The translations under genes and the position numbers were made by a program. This document shows positions 38,709-46,920 of a stretch of 64,000 bases of DNA, one piece after another (within the stretch, counting starts at the first letter, position 1; every line of letters starts with the position of its first letter). A model generated the notes under the pieces. That model did not search any database. It was not told the DNA's origin and saw only the letters and a list, made by a program, of their open reading frames with translations. This DNA is from Planctomycetota bacterium (GTDB taxonomy: Bacteria > Planctomycetota > Phycisphaerae > Phycisphaerales > SM1A02), in NCBI GenBank assembly GCA_021414025.1, contig JAIOPG010000008.1:1-64000 (forward strand). Reading direction: 5' to 3'.

Positions 38709-40760
38709 TCAGGCGTCCGAAATCGAATCCGCGGCGGAGGTCGAAAATCCTGCGCCATGCGCCCGCAGATAGCGGCCCAGCGCCATCAGCGGGAAATAGA
38801 GCCGGTAGAGGTGGTAGCGCAGGTAGAAGACACGGGGGAATCCCGTGCCGGTGAATTCCGTCTCGCGCCAGGAGCCCGCTGGATCGCGATCAGGGTTTTT
38901 CTCAGGATTTGTCGCGTCCCTTTCGCTCAACTGCGTCTTCGCAAGCCACACCAGCGCCTTCACAAGATCCGGATCGTCATGGCCGAAGATCTCCTGCAGG
39001 ATCATGGCTCCCCACGCGGTCTGGCTGGCGGTGCTGACGCCTTGCCCCTTGAGCGTGGGGTCGATGTAGCTGTTGGCACTCTCGCCGAAGCTGCCGTCGG
39101 GCTTCTGCACGGACTTGATCCAGGCCCCCGCTCGCGCGATCCACTCCTCGTTCGGCGACACGCCGCAGCGGATCGGGCCGATCACGGCCTGCCATGTGCC
39201 ATAGATGTAGTTCACTCCCCAGCGGCCGAAGAAGCAACCCTCGGGCTCCTGACGGCTCTTGATGTACTTCACCGCGCGGCGCACCGCGGGATGGTCGACC
39301 GTGATGCCGTGCCAGCTCAGACATTCCAGCACGCGCCCCGTGATGTCGGGGCAGCTCGGATCCTGGATCGCGTTGTGGTCGGCGAAGGGAACGTACTCGT
39401 AGACCTTGCGGTCGCGGGTCCGGTCGAAGGCCGCCCACCCGCCATCGTCGTTCTGCATCGCCAGAGTCCACGCCACGCCGCGCGCTGCCGCCGATTGATT
39501 GGCCGGTCCGCCGATCCGCATCAGCGCCATGCTGACCATCGCCGTGTCGTCCACGTCCGGGTACCAGGCGTTGGCGTATTCGAAATACCAGCCGGCCGGC
39601 GCCGTCGAGGGGGCGGTGTTTGCCGCCCAATCCCCGAGAAATCGGCACTCCTTGCTGCGGAGCCAGTCGCCGGCACTCGCTGCGGAGGCATCCTCCACGG
39701 TGCATCCGCAGTCGGCCAGCGCGTAGAGCGCAATACCCGTGTCCCAGACCGGGCTGAAACAGGGCTGGATGCGGATGCGCTCGCCCTCCTCGATGAAGAA
39801 CTCGTCGAGCTCGCGCTCGGCGCGAACCACCATGGCGTCGCTGCGCCGAATCCCCAGGGCGTGGAAAACAATCTGGATGTAAACCATGGGCGGAAAGATC
39901 GCTCCGAGTCCGCGGGTCGGCGCCGGCTGATCCTGCCCGCAGCGAGTGGCGCTCCACCGAAACGCAGCGGCGATGGCACGGCGGCGCAACGAGGTTCCGA
40001 AGATGCGGTGAGCCACTTTCATCGCGCGGTCGGCGCCTAGAAAGAACGTCCGCCAGCCCCAGGGCACGTCCGAGCGCATCTTCAGCCGGTGTCGCGCCCT
40101 CCCGTCCACGAACAATTCGTCGATGCCCTGCTCGGGAGCCAGCGCCCGCGTCGGGCGAAGCGTCGCCACGATCGCCAGGGGCAGCAGCATGGTCCGGCTC
40201 CAGGCGCTCATCTTGCTCATGTGGAAGTAGAACCACTTCGGCAGCCAGACGATCTCCGGCGGGATCGCGGGCACCGCGCTCCAGGAGATCTGCCCCAGGC
40301 AGGCCAGGTAGAAGTTGGAGAAGCTGTTGCAGTGCTCGGCGCCGCCCATGGCCCGCACCACATCGCGGGCTTTGCGCATGTGGGGCGCCTCGGGGGAATC
40401 CCCGAACAATTTCAGGCAAAAATAGCCCTTCACCGTGGCGCTCAGATCGACGTCGGAGCCCGGGTACTGCCCCCATCCGCCATCCTCGCGCTGCTGGCTC
40501 CGAAGTTGCCGGACGATCTTCTGGAGCGTCTGCGCCGACCGGCCGTCGACCATCGGCGCGGCCTCCTGGCCCAGGATCCATTTCATCAGCAGGTATTCGC
40601 TCTGCAGGATGGAATCCCCCTCCAGCTCGGCGCACCAGTGGCCATCCGGCTTCTGCAGCGAGCGCAGCGCGGCCAGCGCCGCCTCGGCGCAGGTCCTGAG
40701 CGAGCGCATCGAACCGCTTTCGATCGTCGCGGGCTCGGCAGTCGCAGGGTGCGTGGACAT
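38709..40760 (-). CDS. shc: Squalene-hopene cyclase
   Basis: 683 residues. It cyclises squalene to hopene, the first step to hopanoids, as a monotopic membrane enzyme. The protonating motif is DVDD (residues 402-405, in PDVDDTAM). QW-type repeats include QREDGGWGQYPG, QNDDGGWAAFD, EGCFFGRWGVNYIYGTW and QKPDGSFGES. The ATG at 40760 is chosen over one 7 codons upstream because TATACT lies 11 bases before it. No hpn genes (hpnC, D, E, H, G) adjoin; squalene synthesis must be encoded elsewhere. Confidence 0.95.
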   Translation of the reverse strand: MSTHPATAEPATIESGSMRSLRTCAEAALAALRSLQKPDGHWCAELEGDSILQSEYLLMKWILGQEAAPMVDGRSAQTLQKIVRQLRSQQREDGGWGQYPGSDVDLSATVKGYFCLKLFGDSPEAPHMRKARDVVRAMGGAEHCNSFSNFYLACLGQISWSAVPAIPPEIVWLPKWFYFHMSKMSAWSRTMLLPLAIVATLRPTRALAPEQGIDELFVDGRARHRLKMRSDVPWGWRTFFLGADRAMKVAHRIFGTSLRRRAIAAAFRWSATRCGQDQPAPTRGLGAIFPPMVYIQIVFHALGIRRSDAMVVRAERELDEFFIEEGERIRIQPCFSPVWDTGIALYALADCGCTVEDASAASAGDWLRSKECRFLGDWAANTAPSTAPAGWYFEYANAWYPDVDDTAMVSMALMRIGGPANQSAAARGVAWTLAMQNDDGGWAAFDRTRDRKVYEYVPFADHNAIQDPSCPDITGRVLECLSWHGITVDHPAVRRAVKYIKSRQEPEGCFFGRWGVNYIYGTWQAVIGPIRCGVSPNEEWIARAGAWIKSVQKPDGSFGESANSYIDPTLKGQGVSTASQTAWGAMILQEIFGHDDPDLVKALVWLAKTQLSERDATNPEKNPDRDPAGSWRETEFTGTGFPRVFYLRYHLYRLYFPLMALGRYLRAHGAGFSTSAADSISDA

Positions 40761-40771
40761 GAGGATCGAAA

Positions 40772-40777
40772 AGTATA
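40772..40777 (-). promoter_or_regulatory. -10 box TATACT of shc
   Basis: Minus-strand TATACT ends 11 bases before the shc ATG, implying a very short or absent leader. The divergent neighbour has TATGCT (40822-40827) on the plus strand, 23 bases before its ATG. Confidence 0.45.
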
Positions 40778-40850
40778 CCACCCGCCTCCATGCGCTTCGC
40801 GGCGCGGACTTTCAAATGGCGTATGCTGGCGCTCAACGCAAGGAGATTCC

Positions 40851-42014
40851 ATGTCCAACATCGAAACCCGTCTGGAGCAGCTCGAACTTCAACTTCACCT
40901 CGTCCGGAAGCAGCGTCGCCTTGAGCGCCGCATCGGAGCCGCGGTCGCCGCGATCCTGGGCGCCGCCACGCTCGCCGGTTTCGCGCGGCCCATGACGCCC
41001 GAAGTCATTCAGGCGAGCCGCCTCGAAATCCTGGATGCCGAAGGCAAGATCTCCTGCCTGCTTTCCAGCTCGCCCTCCGGCGGCCAGTTGGATGTATGGG
41101 CCAAGGGCGGCGCCAATGTCGCGAGGCTTTCCTCCAGCGAATCCGGGGGCGATCTGGCCCTGTGGAACACTGCGGGGAAACCCGTGGCCGGTCTCTTCGC
41201 CAACAGCACCGGAGGACGCGTAGAAGTCACCCGCGGCGATGGGCAGATCGCCGCCTTCCTGGAGGCGACCAAGGATGGTTCGAATTTCACGCTGACCCGC
41301 AGCGGCTCCGAGGACTCCGCGCTGCAGTTGATGGTCGCCGCCGATCGCTCCGAAGGCCTGCTCAACCGTCCCAACGGAAAGCCGGCGCTGCGCTTCGGCG
41401 TGAATGAGAAGGGCGCGGCCTTCAGCGTGGTCGGCGACTCCAGCAAGGAGGTCGCCTACCTCGGCTCCGACACGAAGCAGGCCGGGCTGCTGCGCCTCGC
41501 CGGCGCCGATGGCGCCACCGCGATGGAAGGCGGAGTGGGCGATGGAGGCGGCGAACTCGCCATCCGCGAAAACAACGGCGCCGGCGGATGTGTGCTGGGC
41601 AATGTCGCCGGACATGGCGGCTTCGCCGAAATCCGCAATCACGACGGCAAGGCCGCGGTCTCGCTGGAAGTGCAGGAGAACCTCGGCGGACGCGCCACCG
41701 TGCGGACCGCCGTCGGGCAGATCGCCGCACTCATGGATCAGGGCAAGGATGAGAGCGGCACGGTGCAGATCTACGCCGGCGCCACCCGCGTCGCGGCCCT
41801 GGGCGGCGGCTCCACGGGCGGGCTGCTGAATCTCTTCAACATGAAGGGCAAGGCGGTGGTCGTGGCCGGCGCCGCATCGGACGCCGATGGCGGCCTGATC
41901 AGCCTGCGCAACGCCAGCGGTCAGCAGACCATTCGCGCCGCCGCCGAGCCGAGCGGTGAAGTGGCCAGCTATTCCAGCGACGGCACCCGCAAGCGCGTGC
42001 TCTCCGCTCCGTGA
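40851..42014 (+). CDS. Membrane-anchored repeat protein (predicted beta-helix/solenoid)
   Basis: 387 residues. It begins with a basic coiled coil (about 3-28), has one hydrophobic anchor (about 28-45), then Gly/Ala-rich repeats of roughly 25-35 residues. Each pairs a short strand with G-G-x-L/V, for example GGQLDVWAKGGANVARLSSS, GGDLALWNTAGKPVAGLFAN and GGLLNLFNMKGKAVVVAGA. The spacing suggests a right-handed beta-helix or similar solenoid facing the periplasm. AAGGAG precedes the ATG by 6 bases. I do not recognise the family. It could be structural or a surface adhesin-like filament. Confidence 0.65.
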   Translation: MSNIETRLEQLELQLHLVRKQRRLERRIGAAVAAILGAATLAGFARPMTPEVIQASRLEILDAEGKISCLLSSSPSGGQLDVWAKGGANVARLSSSESGGDLALWNTAGKPVAGLFANSTGGRVEVTRGDGQIAAFLEATKDGSNFTLTRSGSEDSALQLMVAADRSEGLLNRPNGKPALRFGVNEKGAAFSVVGDSSKEVAYLGSDTKQAGLLRLAGADGATAMEGGVGDGGGELAIRENNGAGGCVLGNVAGHGGFAEIRNHDGKAAVSLEVQENLGGRATVRTAVGQIAALMDQGKDESGTVQIYAGATRVAALGGGSTGGLLNLFNMKGKAVVVAGAASDADGGLISLRNASGQQTIRAAAEPSGEVASYSSDGTRKRVLSAP

Positions 42015-42102
42015 TCCAGCGCGTCCGAACGATGACCGCACAGGAATCGCGCGTCAATCTGCGCTAAATCGGCCGCGCATCAATTGCGCTTGAATTGAAA
42101 GC

Positions 42103-42507
42103 TCACGCCACCGGCGTGAAAGTCGCCCCGGATTGGACGTAGAAATTGACCATGTCGCCGGCGTTGAAATCAGCGGCGCTCTGTCCATCGAAGGGCTCGA
42201 CCCACACCGGTACAACCACGTCGCAGAGCAGGCGGTTCTTCCCGAGATCAATGCTCAGCACCCGGCCCTGGACGATGCGCGGATGGCCGTAAATCGGCTC
42301 GATGAAGGAGCCTCCCGCCGATGCCTTGTGCATGCGCAGGGCCTTGAGCTCGATCACGCCCTGGATCCGCTTGCCCGGGTGCACATTGGTTTTCCCGTTG
42401 CAGGTGAGGTGGAGTTGATACTCCGTCGATGGAATCGAAAGAATGATCTTGTCACCGTCATGCTGCTGAACGACGGCGCGGGCAATGTCGCTTGCGGTGC
42501 TTGGCAT
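42103..42507 (-). CDS. Small conserved-looking protein of unknown function
   Basis: 134 residues, no signal peptide, predicted beta-rich (IILSIPSTEYQLHLTCNG...RIQGVIELKALRMHKAS...RLLCDVVVPVWVEPFDG...FNAGDMVNFYVQSGATF). The alternating strands suggest a small barrel such as an OB or PilZ-like fold, but no diagnostic motif is visible. The ATG at 42507 has TAGACT 7 bases upstream, and that box includes the trpG stop codon. It may therefore be expressed on its own. Confidence 0.6.
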   Translation of the reverse strand: MPSTASDIARAVVQQHDGDKIILSIPSTEYQLHLTCNGKTNVHPGKRIQGVIELKALRMHKASAGGSFIEPIYGHPRIVQGRVLSIDLGKNRLLCDVVVPVWVEPFDGQSAADFNAGDMVNFYVQSGATFTPVA

Positions 42508-42514
42508 GGCCGCG

Positions 42515-42520
42515 AGTCTA
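42515..42520 (-). promoter_or_regulatory. -10-like TAGACT, 7 nt before the 134-residue protein gene
   Basis: Minus-strand TAGACT ends 7 bases before the ATG at 42507 and overlaps the trpG TAG stop at 42518-42520. Confidence 0.4.
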
Positions 42521-43114
42521 GCGGCCCGCACCGCGCATCGCCAAGAAGTTCGAGAGCAGCCTCGGCCCGTCCGGGGTGAGGAAACTTTCCGGATGGAACT
42601 GGACTCCCTCCAGCGGAGCCTCCCCGGCGCCAGCCTTGCGGCGGATACCCATGATCACGCCATCCTCCGTCTTGGCGCTTACCTCAAACTCGTCCGACAG
42701 GGTCGCGGGATCGATGACCAGCGAGTGGTAACGGGTGGCTGGAAAGGGATCAGGCAGGCCCTGAAAAACCCCGCGGCCATCGTGGTGGATCAGGCTGGTC
42801 TTGCCATGCATCGGCGCGTCGGCGCGGCGCACCGTCATGCCGTGGCAGGCGCCGATGGTCTGATGCCCAAGGCAGACGCCCAGGATCGGAATCCGGCCGC
42901 GGAAATGGCGCACGAGCTCGGCGCTGGCGCCCGCTTCCTTGGGCGTGCAGGGTCCCGGCGAGATCACCAGATGAGTCGGCTTCATGGCCTCCGCTTTCGC
43001 GGCGTCGATTTCGTCGTTGCGCACCACTTCGACCCGCAGCCCCGGGCTGGCCTCCTGCATGCGGTGCACCAGGTTCCAGGTGAACGAGTCGTAGTTGTCG
43101 ATCAAAAGAACCAC
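42518..43114 (-). CDS. trpG: Anthranilate/aminodeoxychorismate synthase glutamine amidotransferase subunit
   Basis: A 198-residue class I glutamine amidotransferase that supplies ammonia to chorismate-using enzymes for tryptophan and/or folate. It has LIDNYDSFTWNLVH, the nucleophile GVCLGHQ and the His-Glu of VQFHPESFLTP. TrpG and PabA cannot be separated by sequence alone, and in many bacteria one protein serves both. No trpE or pabB adjoins. The start is GTG at 43114, supported by TAGCAT 6 bases upstream. Confidence 0.92.
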   Translation of the reverse strand: MVLLIDNYDSFTWNLVHRMQEASPGLRVEVVRNDEIDAAKAEAMKPTHLVISPGPCTPKEAGASAELVRHFRGRIPILGVCLGHQTIGACHGMTVRRADAPMHGKTSLIHHDGRGVFQGLPDPFPATRYHSLVIDPATLSDEFEVSAKTEDGVIMGIRRKAGAGEAPLEGVQFHPESFLTPDGPRLLSNFLAMRGAGR

Positions 43115-43120
43115 GTCACG

Positions 43121-43126
43121 ATGCTA
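43121..43126 (-). promoter_or_regulatory. -10-like TAGCAT, 6 nt before trpG
   Basis: Minus-strand TAGCAT ends 6 bases before the GTG at 43114. No Shine-Dalgarno sequence. Confidence 0.4.
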
Positions 43127-43193
43127 GCGAGGCCCCGCACTGCGGTCACCACCGTCGCACGCCATCCTCGGCGCATCGCACTCGTTCACTTCG

Positions 43194-43991
43194 TCAGGCG
43201 GCTTCTTCGGCCGTGCCCGCCACGCCGTCGCGCGTCACCAGAAAGAGAGCGCTGGTGATCGGGTACGGGAGCCGCTGGTAATCGCGGCCGATGCGCTTGG
43301 AGATGCGCTGGACGAATTTGGGCGGATTGCAGGTCATGGCCACGAACATGTCGCGGGCCGGCGTGGCGACGAAGAAGTCGCCGCCCAGTTGCGGCGCCAG
43401 CTTGACGTGCAGCGTGTCCAACAGCAAGCGCGCCGCGTCGTAGCCATCCTGCAGGGCGACGATCGCCGCCTTGCCGCCATCCTCGGTCTCAACGACGCGC
43501 ACCTTCAGCTCCGGCGCGTAGCGGGCCAGATTCTCGCGGGCGAGCCGCTCCAGGTCGTCCACCTGAACCCCCCAGCGCACCATCTGCTCCACGGTCACGC
43601 TCACGGTGACGTGGGGCATGTCGATCACGAAGACGATCACGGTGTCGTTGACGAAGGGAATGTGGGCCACCTGCTCGCGGTCCAAATGCTTGAAGATGCT
43701 CTCAGGTTGGATGCGCGGCATGATGCGCTTGCGCACCAGGGAGAAGGGCATCGACATGCCGCCGACGGAATCCCCCTCCATCAACTTGTCGATGTAGCTC
43801 TCCACGATCTGATCAGCCCGCGCCGGGTCCTGCCGGGCGATGCGCCAGAGATTTTCCAGGCCGAGGTGGCGACCGTCGATGACCAGGTCCATCGGACCGG
43901 CGATCTCGAACTTGCGCTCCGGCCACTTGCGAAGGAACAACCGCTTCACAAAGCCTCCAAAGTCCTCTGGATTCTTGGGAAATGCTTCCAT
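43194..43991 (-). CDS. DUF1444-family protein
   Basis: A 265-residue soluble protein resembling the DUF1444/YtpQ family: FEIAGPMDLVIDGRHLGLENLWRI near the N-terminus, a central IMPRIQPESIF...IPFVNDTVIVFVIDMPHV, and a C-terminal PPKFVQRISKRIGRDYQRLPYPITSALFLV. The biochemical role of the family is unknown. The ATG at 43991 is preceded by GGAGG (AGGAGGCAGAGAC). It is divergent from kdsA across a 126-base gap. Confidence 0.72.
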   Translation of the reverse strand: MEAFPKNPEDFGGFVKRLFLRKWPERKFEIAGPMDLVIDGRHLGLENLWRIARQDPARADQIVESYIDKLMEGDSVGGMSMPFSLVRKRIMPRIQPESIFKHLDREQVAHIPFVNDTVIVFVIDMPHVTVSVTVEQMVRWGVQVDDLERLARENLARYAPELKVRVVETEDGGKAAIVALQDGYDAARLLLDTLHVKLAPQLGGDFFVATPARDMFVAMTCNPPKFVQRISKRIGRDYQRLPYPITSALFLVTRDGVAGTAEEAA

Positions 43992-44064
43992 GTCTCTGCC
44001 TCCTCGATTGGTCCACCTCATTCGGGTCCGACTCGGTCGGCCCTCACGATGCCTACGGTGCATT

Positions 44065-44080
44065 ACAGTTTTTGTACTGT
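44065..44080. promoter_or_regulatory. Small inverted repeat (ACAGT-N6-ACTGT) in the kdsA/DUF1444 divergent region
   Basis: ACAGT (44065-44069) and ACTGT (44076-44080) flank TTTTTG in an AT-rich stretch between divergent promoters. It may be an operator. The arms are short, so it could also be chance. Confidence 0.25.
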
Positions 44081-44103
44081 CGGGTGAATTATCGAAAAAT
44101 CCC

Positions 44104-44109
44104 TAAAAT
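44104..44109 (+). promoter_or_regulatory. -10 box TAAAAT of kdsA
   Basis: TAAAAT ends 8 bases before the ATG at 44118, so the kdsA mRNA would start close to its initiation codon. Two in-frame TTG/GTG codons lie between but are less likely starts. Confidence 0.45.
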
Positions 44110-44117
44110 TGGTGGTC

Positions 44118-44942
44118 ATGCCACACCGAATAAACGTGCTGGATTCGTTTTTCGCCCACCCCCACCGGCGCCTGCTGCTGATCGGGGGGCCATGCGTTCT
44201 GGAATCCGACGCGATCAACCGGCAGATCGGCGAGACCCTCCGCGACGCCTGCCGGGAGCTGGACATGGGATTCGTCTTCAAGGCGAGCTTCGACAAGGCC
44301 AACCGGTCGAGCGTGAAGAGTCCGCGCGGCCCGGGGATTGCATCGGGGCTTGAGCGGCTGTCAAAATTGCGCGATGCACTGGACGTGCCCGTGACCACCG
44401 ACATCCACGACGCGAGCCAGTGCGAGCTGGCCGCCAAGAGCGTCGACATGCTGCAGATCCCCGCCTTCCTCTGCCGCCAGACGGACCTGCTGCTGGCCGC
44501 CGCGGGAACCGGCAAGGCGGTGAACATCAAGAAGGGCCAGTTCATGAGCCCCGCCGAGATGGGCCATGTGCTGGCCAAGGTGCGGGCGGGCGGATGCCGC
44601 ATGGCCATGCTCACCGAACGCGGCACGACCTTCGGCTACAACCGGCTGGTGAACGACTTCATGGGCATCGGCGACCTGATGGATTTCGAGGTGCCCATTT
44701 GCTTCGACGCGACCCACAGCACGCAGCTTCCCGGCGGCGAGGGGGAGCGCACCGGAGGTCGACCGGAGCGGGCGCCGCTGCTGGCCAAGGCGGCCGTGGC
44801 CGCGGGCGTGTCCGCGATTTTCCTTGAGTGCCATCCCGAACCGGCCAAGGCCCTCAGCGACGCGAGCACCATGCTGCCGCTGTCGAGCGTGCCCGCGCTG
44901 CTCAAGACGCTCGACGCCATCCGGCGGGCTGCCAATGGATAG
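44118..44942 (+). CDS. kdsA: 3-deoxy-8-phosphooctulonate synthase (KDO-8-phosphate synthase)
   Basis: 274 residues. It condenses phosphoenolpyruvate with arabinose 5-phosphate for the KDO core of lipopolysaccharide. It has LLLIGGPCVLESDAIN, FKASFDKANRSS, TDIHDASQCELAAKSVDMLQIPAFLCRQTDLL, NIKKGQFMSP, TERGTTFGYNRLVNDF and FDATHSTQLPGG; the FDATHS and ECHPEP segments match KdsA rather than DAHP synthase. The ATG at 44118 is preferred over upstream TTG/GTG codons because of the -10 position and the family start. Confidence 0.95.
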   Translation: MPHRINVLDSFFAHPHRRLLLIGGPCVLESDAINRQIGETLRDACRELDMGFVFKASFDKANRSSVKSPRGPGIASGLERLSKLRDALDVPVTTDIHDASQCELAAKSVDMLQIPAFLCRQTDLLLAAAGTGKAVNIKKGQFMSPAEMGHVLAKVRAGGCRMAMLTERGTTFGYNRLVNDFMGIGDLMDFEVPICFDATHSTQLPGGEGERTGGRPERAPLLAKAAVAAGVSAIFLECHPEPAKALSDASTMLPLSSVPALLKTLDAIRRAANG

Positions 44943-44992
44943 TCCGCTGCGAAAAGTCTTCCACGCCTCGCTGAGTTTTGGCCCGCTCTGGT

Positions 44993-44998
44993 CTACAC
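44993..44998 (+). promoter_or_regulatory. -10-like TACACT, 10 nt before mcsA
   Basis: TACACT ends 10 bases before the ATG at 45009, in a 66-base gap after kdsA. Confidence 0.4.
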
Positions 44999-45008
44999 TG
45001 GGGACATC

Positions 45009-45527
45009 ATGAAGTGCGATCTCTGCGACAAGCCCGCGCTGGTGCACGAGGTGGTCATTCAAAATGGGAAACGGGTGGAGATGCACCTCTGCACAGAGCA
45101 CGCGGCCGCCAAGGGTTATGTGCTGCCCACGGTGCCGGTGATGCAGATGCTGCAGCAGTTCGCCTCGACGGGAAAGGCCATCAAGGCCCAGAAGTCCGCG
45201 GCGCGGCGCTGCGAGGCATGCGGGCTGACCTTCGCCGAGTTCCGCCAGACCGGCCGTTTCGGTTGCGCCGCCTGCTACGACGCCTTCATGCCCTCGGTGG
45301 CGGCGATCATCGAACGCGCCCAGTCCGGCGCCGTGAGCCATCGCGGGCGCACACCGAAGAGGATCGAGGGCCAGGCCGACCGCGCCGCCATACGCCGCCA
45401 GTTGGTCAAGGAGATCGAGGCCGCAGTCGCTGCTGAACAGTACGAACGCGCCGCCACGCTGCAGGGCCGGCTGCACCAGCTTGGCATGAAGACGAATCCC
45501 GCAGCGGATCCGCCCACCGAATCATGA
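45009..45527 (+). CDS. mcsA: McsA-like zinc-finger UVR protein, activator of McsB
   Basis: 172 residues. N-terminal CDLC and a downstream Cys (HLCTEHAA), then CEACG...FGCAACYDAF, make two zinc-binding cysteine clusters. A C-terminal UVR motif (IRRQLVKEIEAAVAAEQYERAATLQGRLHQL) completes the McsA layout. McsA binds and activates the protein-arginine kinase McsB. Its stop overlaps the mcsB start (ATGA). The firmicute order ctsR-mcsA-mcsB-clpC is broken: ctsR is absent and clpC is 13 kb away. Confidence 0.92.
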   Translation: MKCDLCDKPALVHEVVIQNGKRVEMHLCTEHAAAKGYVLPTVPVMQMLQQFASTGKAIKAQKSAARRCEACGLTFAEFRQTGRFGCAACYDAFMPSVAAIIERAQSGAVSHRGRTPKRIEGQADRAAIRRQLVKEIEAAVAAEQYERAATLQGRLHQLGMKTNPAADPPTES

Positions 45528-46573
45528 GCGACGCCGCAGTCAAAACTCTCTCCGACTCCGACGTCGTGGTGAGCGTGCGGATTCGCGTGGCGCGAAACCT
45601 TGCAGGCTTCCCCTTCACCGGCCGCGCCAGCGACGCGCAGCGCCAGGAGGTGCTGCAGATGGTGACGCATGCGCCGCTGGGCGGTGCTTTCCCCAACGGG
45701 CTGGCGTGGGTCAACATGAACCAGGCCTCGGCCCAGGAGCGCCAGCTTTTGGTGGAGCGCCATCTGGTCTCCAAGCACTTCGCCGAGAGCACGCTGCCGC
45801 GGGCGCTGGGCCTGGGCCACTCCGAAGAGCTCGGCGTCATGGTCAACGAGGAGGACCATCTGCGCATCCAGAGCATTCTGCCCGGCTCGCGCCTCAACGA
45901 CGCCTTCGAGCTGGCGCGCTCCTTCGACCAGGCGCTGGAGGAGACCGTTGATTTCGCCTTCCATCCGCGCTGGGGCTACCTGACGGCATGTCCGACCAAC
46001 GTCGGCTGCGGCATCCGCCTGGGCGCCATGCTGCACCTGCCGGCGCTGCGCTACTCCGGCGAGATCGAGCGCGTCAAGCGCGCCGCCAAGGACTTGCACC
46101 TGGCGGTGCGCGGCTACTACGGCGAGGGCACCGATGCGATCGGCAATTTCTACCAGGTGAGCAACCAGGTGACGCTGGGCGCCTCCGAGGAGGAGCTGCT
46201 GCAGCACTTCCGCGACGAGGTGATCCCCAAGCTGGTGGACTACGAGCGCACCGCGCGGCAGATGCTGCTGGAGAAGAACCGCCCGCTCATCGAGGACAAG
46301 GTCTACCGTGCCCGCGCCACGCTGAAGGTGGCGCGGCTGCTGGGGGCCGAGGAGGCCACGAAATTGCTTTCCACGCTGCGGTTCGGCATCTCCACCGGAC
46401 TTCTGCACAATCTCACCATCGAGCGCGTCGAGCAGCTTCTGCTGCAGGTGCAGCCGGCCCACCTGGCCCAGATCCATCCCTTCGCTGCGGAGGAGGAGAA
46501 TGGCCGGCTGAGCCGCGCCCTGCTGGTGCGGCGGGCCCTGGGCGATTACGTCGAGGGCAGCCCGGAGAGTTGA
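45524..46573 (+). CDS. mcsB: Protein arginine kinase McsB
   Basis: A 349-residue phosphagen-kinase-fold enzyme that phosphorylates arginines on target proteins, marking them for ClpC. It has the N-terminal VSVRIRVARNLAGFPF, the loop VMVNEEDHLRIQ (Glu109/Glu110) and the active-site cysteine in TACPTNVGCGIR (Cys156), then NFYQVSNQVTLGASEEELL. In the C-terminal domain, the allosteric phospho-arginine motif RDxxRA of Bacillus appears as GRLSRA, so that site may be weakened (alignment by eye). It overlaps the convergent pterin dehydratase gene by 28 bases. Confidence 0.94.
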   Translation: MSDAAVKTLSDSDVVVSVRIRVARNLAGFPFTGRASDAQRQEVLQMVTHAPLGGAFPNGLAWVNMNQASAQERQLLVERHLVSKHFAESTLPRALGLGHSEELGVMVNEEDHLRIQSILPGSRLNDAFELARSFDQALEETVDFAFHPRWGYLTACPTNVGCGIRLGAMLHLPALRYSGEIERVKRAAKDLHLAVRGYYGEGTDAIGNFYQVSNQVTLGASEEELLQHFRDEVIPKLVDYERTARQMLLEKNRPLIEDKVYRARATLKVARLLGAEEATKLLSTLRFGISTGLLHNLTIERVEQLLLQVQPAHLAQIHPFAAEEENGRLSRALLVRRALGDYVEGSPES

Positions 46574-46839
46574 TCGGCGCTGGCCGCAAAGGCGATGTCC
46601 TTCTCGGTGATGCCGCCCGCGTCATGGGTGGAGAGCGTAAGCGTGACCTTGTTCCAGCGCACCAGGATGTCGGGATGGTGCTGCACGCGCTCCGCGGCCT
46701 CCGCAACGCTGTTGAGGAAGTGCATGCTCCCCACGAAATTCTCGAATTGGAAGGTGCGCTGGATGGCGTCGCCGTTCTGGCTCCACTGCGGAAGCTTGGC
46801 CAGACGGGTGTCCACCTGGCGCTGGGAAAGTTTCTTCAT
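46546..46839 (-). CDS. Pterin-4a-carbinolamine dehydratase
   Basis: A 97-residue single-domain PCD/DCoH protein that dehydrates 4a-hydroxytetrahydrobiopterin. The core RTFQFENFVGSMHFLNSVAEAAERVQHHPDILVRWNKVTLTLSTHDAGGIT shows the conserved HHP...W...V...L.TH. No pterin-dependent hydroxylase adjoins. In bacteria this family may also have cofactor-repair roles. The ATG at 46839 is 9 bases after TAAAAT. Confidence 0.92.
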   Translation of the reverse strand: MKKLSQRQVDTRLAKLPQWSQNGDAIQRTFQFENFVGSMHFLNSVAEAAERVQHHPDILVRWNKVTLTLSTHDAGGITEKDIAFAASADQLSGLPST

Positions 46840-46848
46840 GCCGCCGGC

Positions 46849-46854
46849 ATTTTA
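46849..46854 (-). promoter_or_regulatory. -10 box TAAAAT of the pterin dehydratase gene
   Basis: Minus-strand TAAAAT ends 9 bases before the ATG at 46839. Confidence 0.45.
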
Positions 46855-46906
46855 CTCGTTCCCGGGAATGGGATGTGGCTGGAAACAAGCCCAAAAGTTT
46901 CGCCGC

Positions 46907-46912
46907 TAGACT
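46907..46912 (+). promoter_or_regulatory. -10-like TAGACT, 8 nt before the SpoIIE phosphatase gene
   Basis: TAGACT ends 8 bases before the ATG at 46921 and selects that start over ATGs at 46868 (out of frame) and 46873 (in frame). Confidence 0.45.
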
Positions 46913-46920
46913 CGCGTGAC

